64,000 nt of DNA from Henckelia pumila (taxonomy: Eukaryota > Streptophyta > Magnoliopsida > Lamiales > Gesneriaceae): positions 163,334,130 through 163,398,129 of the forward strand of contig NC_133122.1 in assembly GCF_033568475.1 (NCBI RefSeq), read 5' to 3'. Numbering within the stretch: the stretch's first letter is position 1; each line of letters begins with the position of its first letter. Positions 34,513-45,470 of the stretch are shown piece by piece. Both the position numbers and the translations under genes were made by a program. The notes under the pieces are model-generated. The model did no database searches and was not told where the DNA came from. It was given only the letters and a program-made list of their open reading frames with translations.

Positions 34513-37188
34513 CTAACTTAGCAACTGGATCAATGAGTTCTTCAAAGCCTTTGGTTCGATGTCCATATGATTAGCCTCGAAGAAGATCTACTATGTTAGC
34601 TTATATTATGCTAGTGGTCGTGCAGATGCTATCGGTGTGTGTAATACATATTACGGCAGTCATGTTGATAGGACGATTCTAACAAAAATATTTATCACAA
34701 TTATTTCAACATAATAATGATTCAGAATGTAGGTTGTGGTGGGAGATAAGCGATTTTGGCATATTAAACAAACATAGCATGCAATGGGGGTGAAATCTTT
34801 CCTGTTTCTACCAAGTTGCCAAGAAAGGTTCTTATATTTCTTCTCTTTTTGTTTCTTTTTCTCAATGATGTTTTAGCAAACTTTGCATCCATTTATCATG
34901 ATATTGTGTATAGATCAGGTATAAATCATGGCAGAATGTTCACAAAAAAGTGGTAAATTCTACATGGAATCTGATTAGTTGAATTTAGATTTCACAAAGT
35001 ATCTGATGTTTTATCAGTTATATATGCTCCAACTTATCTTGAATACCTGTACTCTGAGCACGTTCAACACTGAGCCATTGAAGGTAGTAACGTTAGCGTC
35101 GGTCACTTTAAGTCCCAAAGAATGCATGGCTTCCATCAACCTTGAAAACCCACCTCGCCTTACTTTGCATACAAGTTTCAGCAAGAAATCTTTCGTCCCA
35201 AGTTGGCTTACTTCAACTCGTGCCTAAAATTTGCAAGAAATGTAAAATAAGCACCTGCGATGTTCTTCTAAAATCAAACAAAGTCATTAACAATCATGTT
35301 TACTTCTGCTGGTTTGTTTTCATTAGCTCCAGATTGACCTCTACTGAGGATAATTGCAGGTACCATCTCTTCAGCGTTTTTACAAAATATATGCCCGCTG
35401 TGGTCGAATTCCATTTCTCGTAGTTCATTCTCATAATTTTCAATAATTTCGAGCAGTTCCTCTATGTAAGCTGCTGCATCCCCCAATGTGGCGAGTCTAT
35501 TCATCTGTGAGCAAAGAAGAGGATGAACAAACAAGGAGAAGAGTACTTGGAAATTTATTATGGGCTTAAAAAAATGGATATGCTTTGTTTTTTGCAGGAC
35601 CTTAGAAATATTGGGGACCAGTGCCCGAAGGGTAAAGATCCCATCTTTTATCCTCTTTCTCCGGTTTCTCTCTGTGACAAGATTCTTTGATTTGTACTGT
35701 CCATTTTCTGCCGTCTGCCAATTCTTAGGACTTCTCTTCCCCAAGATCATCCTCGATGAATCTGCCCATTTTCTGCTAATTCTTTTTGGTTTCATCACGC
35801 CAAGGACGGGATCACTCGAAAGGCAAGAACCAGGAGATGATCCTTCCAAGCACGTTTGGGACATTGGAGGAATGAAATTCATAGGAGACCATTTTTCTAT
35901 ATAGTTCATGTAATCATGCGAATCACCAAGCATGTTTTCTTGTTTAGTAGAGGCTCTGAACCGGGTGTAAATGTAATCTATGATCTTTAGATTTTTGGGT
36001 ACCTAGAAACATAATCAGAAAAATTAGCAACATTTTGCCATTGTTTTGTTAAAGCATGAGATAAGCACATCACTATTTCAAGGAAGAACACAGAATATTT
36101 TACATGATTTGCAGTAAAGAGCTCTATCAGACCACAGGCTATTGGAATGAGAACTTGTGTTCCAGTTCGTTCCTGCAGAAGAGGGTGGTGCCTTAAATTC
36201 AGTGACATGAGACTGGTAATTCTTTTAATAAGTTCATCTTCGAAAATTATGCATCCATTTTCTTGAGCTCACAAGAAAATTTTCAAAAGCTTGACTGTGA
36301 AATCGCTGTGTTCAAAAGCTCGGAATGATGAAAAATGATCCAACAACAGAGCGTCTTGCTAAGAAACATTATCATATCATTGCCGGTAAAAATGGAAATC
36401 TTAATATTACCAAACATTAAGAGATAAATCAAGAATATACATTATATACTGATCAAGAAAACAAAAGAAAGTACATTATCTGAAGCAGAGGCATTGCCAC
36501 GGCATACCCATTCTGGTTGCTTTGTTACCACCACCTCCCCGTGAATCCTGATCAGTGGTACCTCAAACATTACACATCCTTGATTCTCAAACAGAGTTTC
36601 AAATTAATCAAGGGAAACTAAACATCGAAATACTAATGGAATGTTCTCCACCCCTTTCTCCGCCACCGGCCGAAGCCGAGAACGGGGCGGCATCACTCCT
36701 TAGTTTTACTCCTAACTGTACCAAACAAAAATAGACAATCCGAAGATTACCCAGAATACAATGGCAAATAAGAAGGCAACTCAGCCAGCGCTTGGCAAGC
36801 TTTAGTTCTCACCAAATGCTTAAAACAAGTATCCTTACACTCCTCTCTTTCCAAACCACTTCCGCCATTAACAAGTTCTATGTTCTCAAGCCTATCTGCG
36901 CCGCTGCAACAACATGCACCCCACTCGATAAACCTGAACAATTTTTTTTTTTTTCAAGAAATAGAAAACTTTAAAAAAAAGAAAAAGAAAAGATGAAAAC
37001 CCAGAAACGTTTGCGTATCATACATGCCATATGCATTATACAAAACAAAAATCTCATGAAGCAGTAGCAAAATAGTACCTTGAAGGGTCTTCCCCAAACT
37101 TCCAAATGACACAATAATCCCATGCCTTGTTCTGCACAAGGGGTCTTACCCAGTCTAATGCTCCCTCGAACTCTAATAAAGCTGCCAT
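34513..37188 (-). CDS. bHLH90: bHLH90-like transcription factor, 8 exons
   Basis: Minus-strand exons in order: 37188-37079, 36933-36751, 36547-36475, 36172-36104, 36002-35601, 35504-35304, 35223-35047, 34587-34513. The joined frame is open for 429 aa (Arabidopsis bHLH90 is about 440). Residues 1 to about 150 form a bHLH-MYC N-terminal domain (ALDWVRPLVQNKAWDYCVIW, SRFIEWGACCCSG). The bHLH (about 230-290: KSKNLVTERNRRKRI, LRALVPNISK, MNRLATLGDAAAYIEEL) is split by an intron after helix 1. A C-terminal ACT-like domain follows (about 325-405). The basic region keeps Glu and Arg for E-box contact but has Asn at the usual His position. The start at 37188 is preferred to the in-frame ATG at 37257 because the TATA box lies only a few bases above the latter. 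It is a nuclear regulator; target genes are unknown. Confidence 0.9.
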
Positions 37189-37263
37189 GTCTCCAACCTT
37201 GAGAGCTTCTTCGATTCGATATATACACAAAGAAACTTGAGTTTTTTTTAGCTCCAAGGGTCC

Positions 37264-37282
37264 ATTTATAAATCTATATAGA
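37264..37282 (-). promoter_or_regulatory. TATA box of the bHLH gene
   Basis: On the minus strand TATATAGATTTATAAATGG lies about 80-95 bp above the chosen start codon at 37188. Transcription would begin near 37240-37250, below the alternative ATG at 37257. Confidence 0.5.
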
Positions 37283-39342
37283 TTGTATTGTTGGTGTTAT
37301 ACAGTAGGTTCATGTCTTTGACGACAAGCTAACCACCTTCACAAAATAAAGTGTCCTCTCCTTTCCTTTCTGTAAAAAATTTGTCAGAAGATTCTGATAC
37401 TGTGTCTTCTCTGCCTCTATCTCTGTGCCAATTATTGCTTTAACAGTCATGTAAGACAGAATTATGGTGATAGGACGCAAAAATAGGCAAATATTTGTAC
37501 CCAAATTGTTACCCAAGAATTGTTCAAAAGCAGTGTAAGTGAACTTGGCAATGATGATTCATTTTTCTATATGAAAAAGTTGTAATGCCTTAAATAGTAA
37601 AGCATGTTAATTTATGGTTCAATGGCTCATTTTACGGTTAATTTAAACCTTTTACCCAACTCTCGCAACTATTCGGGATCTCAAATGTTCGGGATCCCGT
37701 CGGATAGGTTGAGAAAATTTCGAATTATTTTTCATGTTCAAGATTTCGTTCAAAAAATAAAAAAATTTGATAACTTTATTAAATATCTATTTAGAAACTT
37801 ATATTTATAAATAAAAATAAATATTCAACTTAAAACATATAATATTAAAATATTCCGGATAATGTTTCAAAGTTTTGTTAACTGAAAAAATGTATCGGAT
37901 AATTATTAATAAAATGTTCGGATACAATTACTAAATAAATTTTGTTAAATAGATTGTCAAATTAATCTCTTGAGTCTTGTTCTACATATTTGTTCTAATT
38001 AGATAATTATAAATATGAATTAATTAAATTATTGATTAAATTTTTTTAAAAAATACACAAAAATAAAATGACATTTTGATTTTACAATTTGATCGTCCAA
38101 ACAATAAAAATTATGCGAATTAAGTCCACAATTAAGTGTTATATGAGTTGAAACCTAGTAATATTTAGCTTAATATATTAATAAAGTTATTAATAAAATA
38201 TATTATTATATTATTTCGGGACGGGTCGGAAATCCCATCGGGATAAGGTTTTATTCCCGATCCTGCTCCCGATATTAATCGGGATAAGAAAAATCCCAAA
38301 AGTTCGGGTCGGAAAAATTTCAGGTTGAGATTTTTTCGAAACGGGAATGGGATGGGATTCGGGAAGGGTGGGGATTTCGAAAATTTTTGTCACCCCTAAT
38401 ATAAACAGAAACACAAAAACTATATTTTATCATAAAACTATTACATCTCATTATCTTAAAATCATTCGATTACATAAATTCCAAGTATTCTTAACTCCTA
38501 ATTTTAAAATCGAACAGTTGAAATATTCAACACCTTTTTTGAAGAAAATATTACACCAGAAGTGAATTATCTATTTTCTTATTTACTAGAAAATTGCACA
38601 TACACAACAATTTTATTTGGTTAAGAACGAAGTTATCAAATTTCGAATGTTTAATTTTTTAAAATCAAATGTTATACTTTTTACGGGTAAGTTCAAATTT
38701 CGGTCACTATGATTCAATATAGCTACTGAAGCGGAAATATTATGTCTTTAACTTTTTTTTGTGATATGTGTCAGTCTCTGATCGACGTTTTTCTTGTAGT
38801 GCTATTAAATGTTTATATCTTGAGTTTGATTTATTTTTTAGCTAACAAATTTAAAGTAATAACTTATGTTATATATTTATTAAAAATCTAAAAAATATAT
38901 ACATATAAATAGAATTTTGTTATAAACTGTATGATCAATAGATTTGTGTTTTACTAAAAGCTATAATTGGTGATAATTGTGTAACTCAAATATTTTAAAT
39001 CGTACAACAGTTCAAACAAACACATGTTTCAATTGCTCTATCCCGCAGGAGAACAATTATTGCATCCCAATAATCATCTTATCAATAATTGTGCTTCAAT
39101 CAATGTGAATCAAAACCATGACCTTGACTCCGATATCAATTGTATGACCGAACACTTATCGCTTTACCAAATTTTATAGTTGATGATAACAATACGACTC
39201 AAATATTTTAAACAATACAAAATCTCAAGCGTCATGTTTCGATTGCTCTCAGGGATTATTATTGCACTCCAGCATAAACAATTTATGTTAAATGACAATT
39301 TTACTTCTATTGATTTTTAAGTAAAAAACAGTAATTTCTTTC
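37283..39342. repeat. AT-rich spacer with a GC-rich repeat remnant
   Basis: No gene seen. At about 38210-38398 there is a GGGAT/TCCCG-rich block ending GTCACCCCTAAT, similar in style to the end of a hAT-type non-autonomous element, and a related block near 37665-37710. I could not find matching ends or a target duplication. The rest is AT-rich and without structure. Confidence 0.3.
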
Positions 39343-39684
39343 AGATAAAAATGATTTTTTGGTTCATTAACTTGTTTAATTTTGAGTTTAAGTCCACTGA
39401 GTTGTCAAATTTTGGTTTCGGTGTACTAACATTTAATTTTCGACTATTGTTAGTCCAATTGCTGACGTGATAATTTAAAATTCAACAATTTTTGATGTCT
39501 CGTCATCATTTTTATGTCATGTCAACATTTTTCGATGTTAAATCAGTATTTTCTGTGTCACGCCACCAATTAGTCCAAAAATAGCTGAAAATTAAAATTT
39601 AGCGTATCAAAAGCAAACCTTGAAAACTTAGTGGACCAAACCCTAAACTTAAACAAGTTAGTGAAAAAAAAAACTATTTTTCCT
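39343..39684. mobile_element. Foldback element
   Basis: Long imperfect inverted repeats of about 110 bp at each end. The left arm contains TTCATTAACTTGTTTAATTT and the right arm its reverse complement with few changes. There is no coding capacity and no clear target duplication. It belongs to the same general style as the element at 43200-43690. Confidence 0.6.
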
Positions 39685-41839
39685 TTATTTAAAAGCTTTA
39701 TTTAGAGATGAAAGTTGATCTTCTATTGTTCAAGTAAATATAAATCACATATTACTTTTACCTATGATAAACCATGTTAATCATAAGACAATTGTTGTAG
39801 CTTGACTTGCTTTGATTCTCAACCATCTTGGTCATGCATAATCATTCAAATTTGGCTTACGTGTATTTTTCAGCTTATTGAATAAATTTATTTGCTTGGC
39901 TTCGATGATAAAATTTCAATATATATTGAATAATGATTTAGTATAAAAAATAATCAATATCCTAACAAAAAAATGCAATATAAAAAATAATATTTTTCTA
40001 ATATAAATTTTGTGTGTTAAAGTATTAAAAACTTTTATGCTAAGAAGATTTAATTCATTTATACGATTAATTATTTTATTAATGATATATATACATAATT
40101 GTTTCATAAGTTCATCAAACTATTGTTTTAAAATCTAACATGTGGTAAATCTCTTTTTCGGAAATAAAATTCATATAATATGCAACAGTCAATCCAAACT
40201 TTTCTTTATATTTTTATTTGTTCAAATCTTGTAATATATTGTCCAGAAAACTTTCATAATAATTAGCTTTGGTGGGGCTGATGACATTATTTTAAATTAT
40301 ATTTTTTTCTTCCTATTCGAGATTATAAGAGGCGTAGGCATTATTGGCGCAGAAGGAGAGAATAATTCTATGTCTTCTAATCTCATTACCTCTTGTTTTT
40401 CAATCATTATTTTGTACCACGATGCCCTTGATAAAGCTCAAATATGCTTTCTACTTAATTTTCTTCAATAATAATCTAACCGAGTTGTTTTAAATTTGAT
40501 ATACATATCAAGTACATGTTTATGCATAAAAAATATTTATATATGGAATGTGATAGTTAATTTATAATTTAATTATAAGAATAGTATGTTAAATATATTA
40601 TTTACAATTAAATTTGATCAGACAGAAAAAGTGAAAAAAAATAAAGTTTTTTAGAGGATGAACAAATATATTTTAAACAAATTAAAAACTTTTATAATTA
40701 TTCGTTTCAAAGATTTAAGTAACTTAGATATAAGAATAATTTGTTTGATATAAAAATTGATTGAAGTTTAGTGTGATTTTCTATTTTTTGTCACGCAATT
40801 TTTACGATTTTATAAGTATTAACATTAATTAATTATATTAGTCAAGTATTATACTGTAGTGCAAACATCAACACGAAACTTAGTTATAATCATACTTTCT
40901 CCGTCTCACTTATTTAAAATACATATATTTTTTCATCCGACTCAATTATATAGTCTATCTTTCATATTAAATATTATCTTTCCTACTCTTTTACCAATTT
41001 ATCCCTATTAAATTAAATTCATATTATTAACTTCTTTTATAATTATTTTATTTTATTAAAATTTTCATTAACTAAAGGCAAAATGAGAAATTGCTTTACA
41101 AAATTTACTTTTTCAAATAATTTCTTAATATATGTGAAAACACACATAAGCCTAAATAAGTAGGACGAAGAGACTATTCTTTTTACCTTGGACAAGAATA
41201 TCAATGTTGTTGATTACATTTTTAGTCCTTATAGTTCACAACAAAAATATTTTTGGTCCATAAAATTTTCAAAAATATTACACAGTTAGTCATTACAATT
41301 AGATTTATAATATCTCTTCCTAAAAACTAAAGCATCAGAAAGTCTAGCTAGATTATCAAATCCCAAAATAATAAATGAATGATTTAATAAATTAGGGGAA
41401 TACATTTTCTATATAAGTGAAATAGAACCTCGACTTATGATATGATTTCACTTGTCTTGAATCAGATGATGAAATTTAATGGTTCGATTTAATTTTTTGT
41501 TTTTCTTAAAAATTTAATAATCAAAATATTATGTTAAAAAGTTTAGAAAACTAAAAACATAAATATAAAGTTGAAAATAAGTCCAAAAAATTAATAGTTT
41601 TTTTAATTTTTAGACAAAGAAATTAAGATAGCTTTCAATTAATAACTTTTTAGTTTAGAACATGAAATAAATATTAACAATTAATCTATATTGAATAAAT
41701 AAATAGACGCAAATTAATTACTCATTGACTAAACTATAAAATGACATGAAAAACCTAAAAAAATCTTGAAAATGACAATAAATTTGATTATTAAAAAAAT
41801 AAAATGAGGACAAAACTGAAATTCATAATCAAAAGTTTA
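39685..41839. other. AT-rich spacer, nothing recognised
   Basis: Over 2 kb of AT-rich sequence without a plausible gene, RNA gene or clear repeat. A short run near 40890-41170 has low-complexity ends only. Confidence 0.5.
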
Positions 41840-42570
41840 TGTAGTAACCCGAGTTCTATTTACATGTTGGCAAATGATATATAATTTTAAAAGTGGTAAA
41901 AAAGGATTAATAAGTCATTATTTGGTGAAAATAAGTGAAAAATCAGCTCCAAAACGTCCGAAAATAGTAGGGAAGGTCCGGGGGAGTGGTCTCGGACAGT
42001 TTAGAAGCAGCCAAACCAATTCGAAAGGAGAGAATATAGTAGCCCGTAACCAAATAAAGAGATTAAAGAACTAATCGTAATTAGAAACCCTGAGTTCAAA
42101 CGCTCCGAAAGGAAGATCGGAGGCTCCGAACGTGATCAAACGACCCGAAGCCAGGATCGGAGGCTCCGAACGTGTTCGGACGCTCCGTCGGCAGGTTCGA
42201 ACGGTCCGATCGGGATCGAGTATTACGTTATTGATTACGTCAACAAAGTGACATCATGGCTGACGTTCGGATGGGACTTCGGACGACCCGAAGTCCAGAT
42301 CGGATGCTCCGATCATGTTCGGACGCTACGAAGCCAGTTCGAACGGCCCGAACTTCGTCTATAAATAAGGGTGCCGAGTCTCACTTTTGAGTGCACCAAT
42401 CACCTCTCTTCTCTCGATTCTTTAGTCTTCTAGCTTAGATCTAGGAAATTCTAGGCGTCCCATTGGGAATCGGGAAGTGGCGTAGTGATCCAGGCATCGT
42501 AGCGGAGCTGTGGCCTAGTTTGAGGCAAGCGACAGCAACGGGCTGACGACGGACGCAGGTATAGCTTTTG
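41840..42570 (+). repeat. LTR remnant with CTCCGAA-type repeats
   Basis: The segment starts TGTAGTAACCCGAG, like many plant Ty3 LTRs, and repeats the motif near 42037 (TAGTAGCCCG). From 42095 to 42350 there are at least seven degenerate copies of a GGACGCTCCGAA/GGAGGCTCCGAA motif. A TATA box (CTATAAATAAGG, 42358-42369) and a pyrimidine-rich leader follow. This is the layout of U3 repeats plus promoter. No internal element is attached, so it is a solo or truncated LTR. The stretch 42571-42942 shows nothing clear. Confidence 0.6.
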
Positions 42571-42942
42571 CTTTCTAAAAATATTTAGGAGTATGCAATA
42601 GGTTAGTTAAGGCATTTAGAGCACTATAATGATATAATATCATTCTGTCAATTTTACATAACACATTTACAGAATATGAATCTAGTTTCAGAGGACGGAG
42701 ACATCTTCCTATTTCAAATAGATTTGAGAACCGACATAAATTTACCTCAAAATCTTCCAACTTCTACGAGAAAACTAAATTCAGAGGCTTGGGAAGATTT
42801 GGGTCTTCAATGGCTTCGGAAAATACATCGCGATTCGGAGAAAGACCACGAGGGTTTAATTTCATGTTGGCGACATTGCTTTTTTTGGAGAATATGTTTT
42901 TTTTTGTTTTATAATAGATTTTTTGAAAGAATAATATTAGGT

Positions 42943-44480
42943 GGGTGTATTCAATCCAGAGTTTTAATGACTTTTAGTGACTTTTTAAAATGATAGACTT
43001 TTGTGGAATTGATGAATTTTTATTGACTTTTATAGAATCTCACAGATTTACAAACAGATTTTCATGGATTCTTTGTAGACTTTTGTAGAACTTTTATAGA
43101 GATTTGTAAACTTTTCATGCAATTACATGAATTTGTATCTTAAATATATCTTTTTTTTTCTTTGAAATAATAATTGTTTGACATAAATAATAACTTTATG
43201 GGAAAATTGCAAATTTAGTTATGTATGTTTGACACTTTGCGATTTTAGTTCTCTATATTTTCACGTTTCAGTTTTAGTCATTCATGTTCTATTTTTGGCA
43301 ATTTCGGTCCTTTTTATTCAAAAATGCTTACGTGGCACTGTACATGTCAGCTCCACATCAGCACTGAATTTGTGTCACGTCAGCGCCACGTCGGAAAAGG
43401 ATTAAAATTGCCGAAAAAATTAAGATAGCGGTTTGTGATTTTGGTCCTCTATGTTTTCACATTTAAGTTAGTCCTGCATGTTTTATTTTTGGCAATTTCG
43501 GTTTTTTTATTCAAAAATGCTTATGTGACACTGTACACGTTAGCTCACATCAGCATTGAATTGATGTCACGTAAAAAAAGACTAATTGTCAAAACAAAAT
43601 AAAGATAACGGACTAAAATTAAAATATGAAAATATAAAGGACTGAAATCGCAAAATGATAAACATACATGACAAAAAAAATAATTTTTCCTAAATTTATT
43701 TGAAATATTTTTTTAATTTATTGATGAAAATTGATTTCATTTATTTTAAATGTATATATATATATTATTGTAACAAAATTATAAACTAAAAACTTTGCGA
43801 TTGTGTAAAATTATTTTTTAAAAAAAACATATGATAACTTATAAATTATTTTATCAATTATATCATAAAAATTTATTTGTTTTTTTATCATGTCTGTTAT
43901 CCGCTATTCAAATATTTGAATTAAATCATATTATAATTTATTGAATCATATATTATTATCATTAAATATTATAATTATTGATATAAATCATATATTAAAA
44001 AGCACAAAATATTTGGAAAATTTCAAATTTTTAAATAATATTTTTTCTTTTGATTTTTGGAGAAGAACGAAAAAATACATATATAGGAGAGAGTGAGATA
44101 GAGAGAGGTGAGATAGTGAAGAGTGAGAAAATGTGAGAAAAAGATATAAATTATGGGTTTTATAAGTTTAGAAATCCATCCAAATCTTTGGGTTAGACCA
44201 AAGACATTTTTTTACAAAATATAGTTGTATCTTAAGCATTAATGTTTGTATGTCCATGATTTTCATGGAGTTATTAAAAGTTCATTGACATTTTGAATAA
44301 CATTAGACTTTTATAGAGTTTTTAAAAGTCAAGGTTGAATACCACTTGACTTTTAAAACTCTAAAAAAGTTTATTTTGAATACCATTAAACTTCTATAGA
44401 GTTTATAAAAGTCATGATTGAATACCACTAGACTTTTAAAATCCATAAAAGTCATTAATTCTCCGGATTGAATACACCCT
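42943..44480. mobile_element. Tourist-like element with long inverted ends
   Basis: Left end GGGTGTATTCAATCCAGAG and right end rc GGGTGTATTCAATCCGGAG, with similarity for about 34 bp. TTA lies close outside both ends, consistent with a PIF/Harbinger-type duplication, though a few extra bases (GGT) on the left leave the exact end uncertain. Internally there are many GACTTTTATAGA-like repeats and an inserted foldback element. No transposase is encoded. Confidence 0.6.
43200..43690. mobile_element. Foldback element nested in the Tourist-like element
   Basis: Inverted ends of about 50 bp (GGGAAAATTGCAAATTTAG... on the left, its reverse complement on the right). Inside are two direct copies of a block of about 195 bp, each containing TTTTTGGCAATTTCGGT and ATTCAAAAATGCTTA. 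No coding capacity. Confidence 0.6.
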
Positions 44481-45017
44481 TTAGATTTTACTTATTTATT
44501 TTTATATTATTTTCATAAATAGAAATTTTAAAAAGCCACATGGACTAACCCCCAAATTCATTTTCCACGAAGGCTAATCCGGCCGCCAGCTATACAATGA
44601 AGATTTCAATTTTGAAAAAAAAAACTGCAATTTAAAAACAAATCAAGTTACATGACTAATAATGAAAATTATTTCATAACGTGACTAAAATTAAAAAAAA
44701 TGTAAGTTACAAGAGTAAAAATGAAATTTTCTAAATTAATATTTTAGGAGGTGAGACAATCAAAACAAAATCCAAATTTTTATCGGACACGATCTGCAAA
44801 AAGAGCACAAAGAACCCTAATTGTAATTTGTAACCATTATTACTAGAGAAGGTTATAGTTAAGAGTGAGGCTCTACGGTTGTGAATGGTCTAACCGGTGG
44901 TTCTCAATTGAATTCAGCATTGCCTAGTTGGTGTGTGACTCACCCGACAAAGGTAAAGGTAAATAATAATAACCTTTGTTTGATTTGCAACCCAAACATT
45001 GGAATCGAAAGGCAACA

Positions 45018-45470
45018 ATGGCGATTTACACACTCCAGAAACTCGCCTCCCGAATCACCAAAGCGCCGCCCTCTCTCTCCGCCATCACTCGATTTTCCTC
45101 TACCGCGAAAGTTTCCGATCGAATCGTTAAAATCTCAGCTATCGACCCCGACGGCAACAAGCGGCAAGTCGTGGGGCTGTCGGGTCAAACCCTGCTCAAG
45201 GCGTTGGCCAATCAAGGTTTAATCGACCCGGATTCCCACCGCCTCGAGGAGATCGACGCCTGTTCCGCCGAGTGCGAGGTCCACATCGCTCAGGAGTGGC
45301 TTGAGAAACTGCCACCTCCCTCGTACGATGAGCAGTACGTGTTGAAGAGAAATTCTAGGAATCGAGTTTTGAACAAGCACTCGAGGCTCGGATGCCAGGT
45401 GGTTCTGTCGCAGGAGCTGCAGGGGATGGTTGTTGCTGTTCCTGAACCCAAGCCGTGGGACATTCCGTGA
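45018..45470 (+). CDS. C1-FDX: Mitochondrial complex I ferredoxin-like protein (C1-FDX type)
   Basis: Single exon, 150 aa, with the start at the ATG at 45018 (MAIYTLQKLA); an upstream in-frame ATG at 44976 would add 14 unlikely residues. Residues 1 to about 32 are rich in Arg, Ser and Lys and lack acidic residues, as in a mitochondrial presequence. The rest is a ferredoxin-fold domain, closely like the plant protein (Arabidopsis At3g07480) found as the bridging ferredoxin of plant complex I. The cysteines are few: a CSAEC pair (C-x3-C) near residue 78 and one in RLGCQV near 127. This departs from the usual 2Fe-2S pattern, so electron transfer by a normal cluster is doubtful. It acts in the inner-membrane complex; the role there is known from the family, not from this sequence. 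Confidence 0.88.
   Translation: MAIYTLQKLASRITKAPPSLSAITRFSSTAKVSDRIVKISAIDPDGNKRQVVGLSGQTLLKALANQGLIDPDSHRLEEIDACSAECEVHIAQEWLEKLPPPSYDEQYVLKRNSRNRVLNKHSRLGCQVVLSQELQGMVVAVPEPKPWDIP

Noticed and set aside
34979..35227. Plus-strand 82-codon ORF
   Set aside because: Antisense of the ACT-like exon of the bHLH gene.
35560..35904. Plus-strand 114-codon ORF
   Set aside because: Antisense of bHLH exon 5 and intron.
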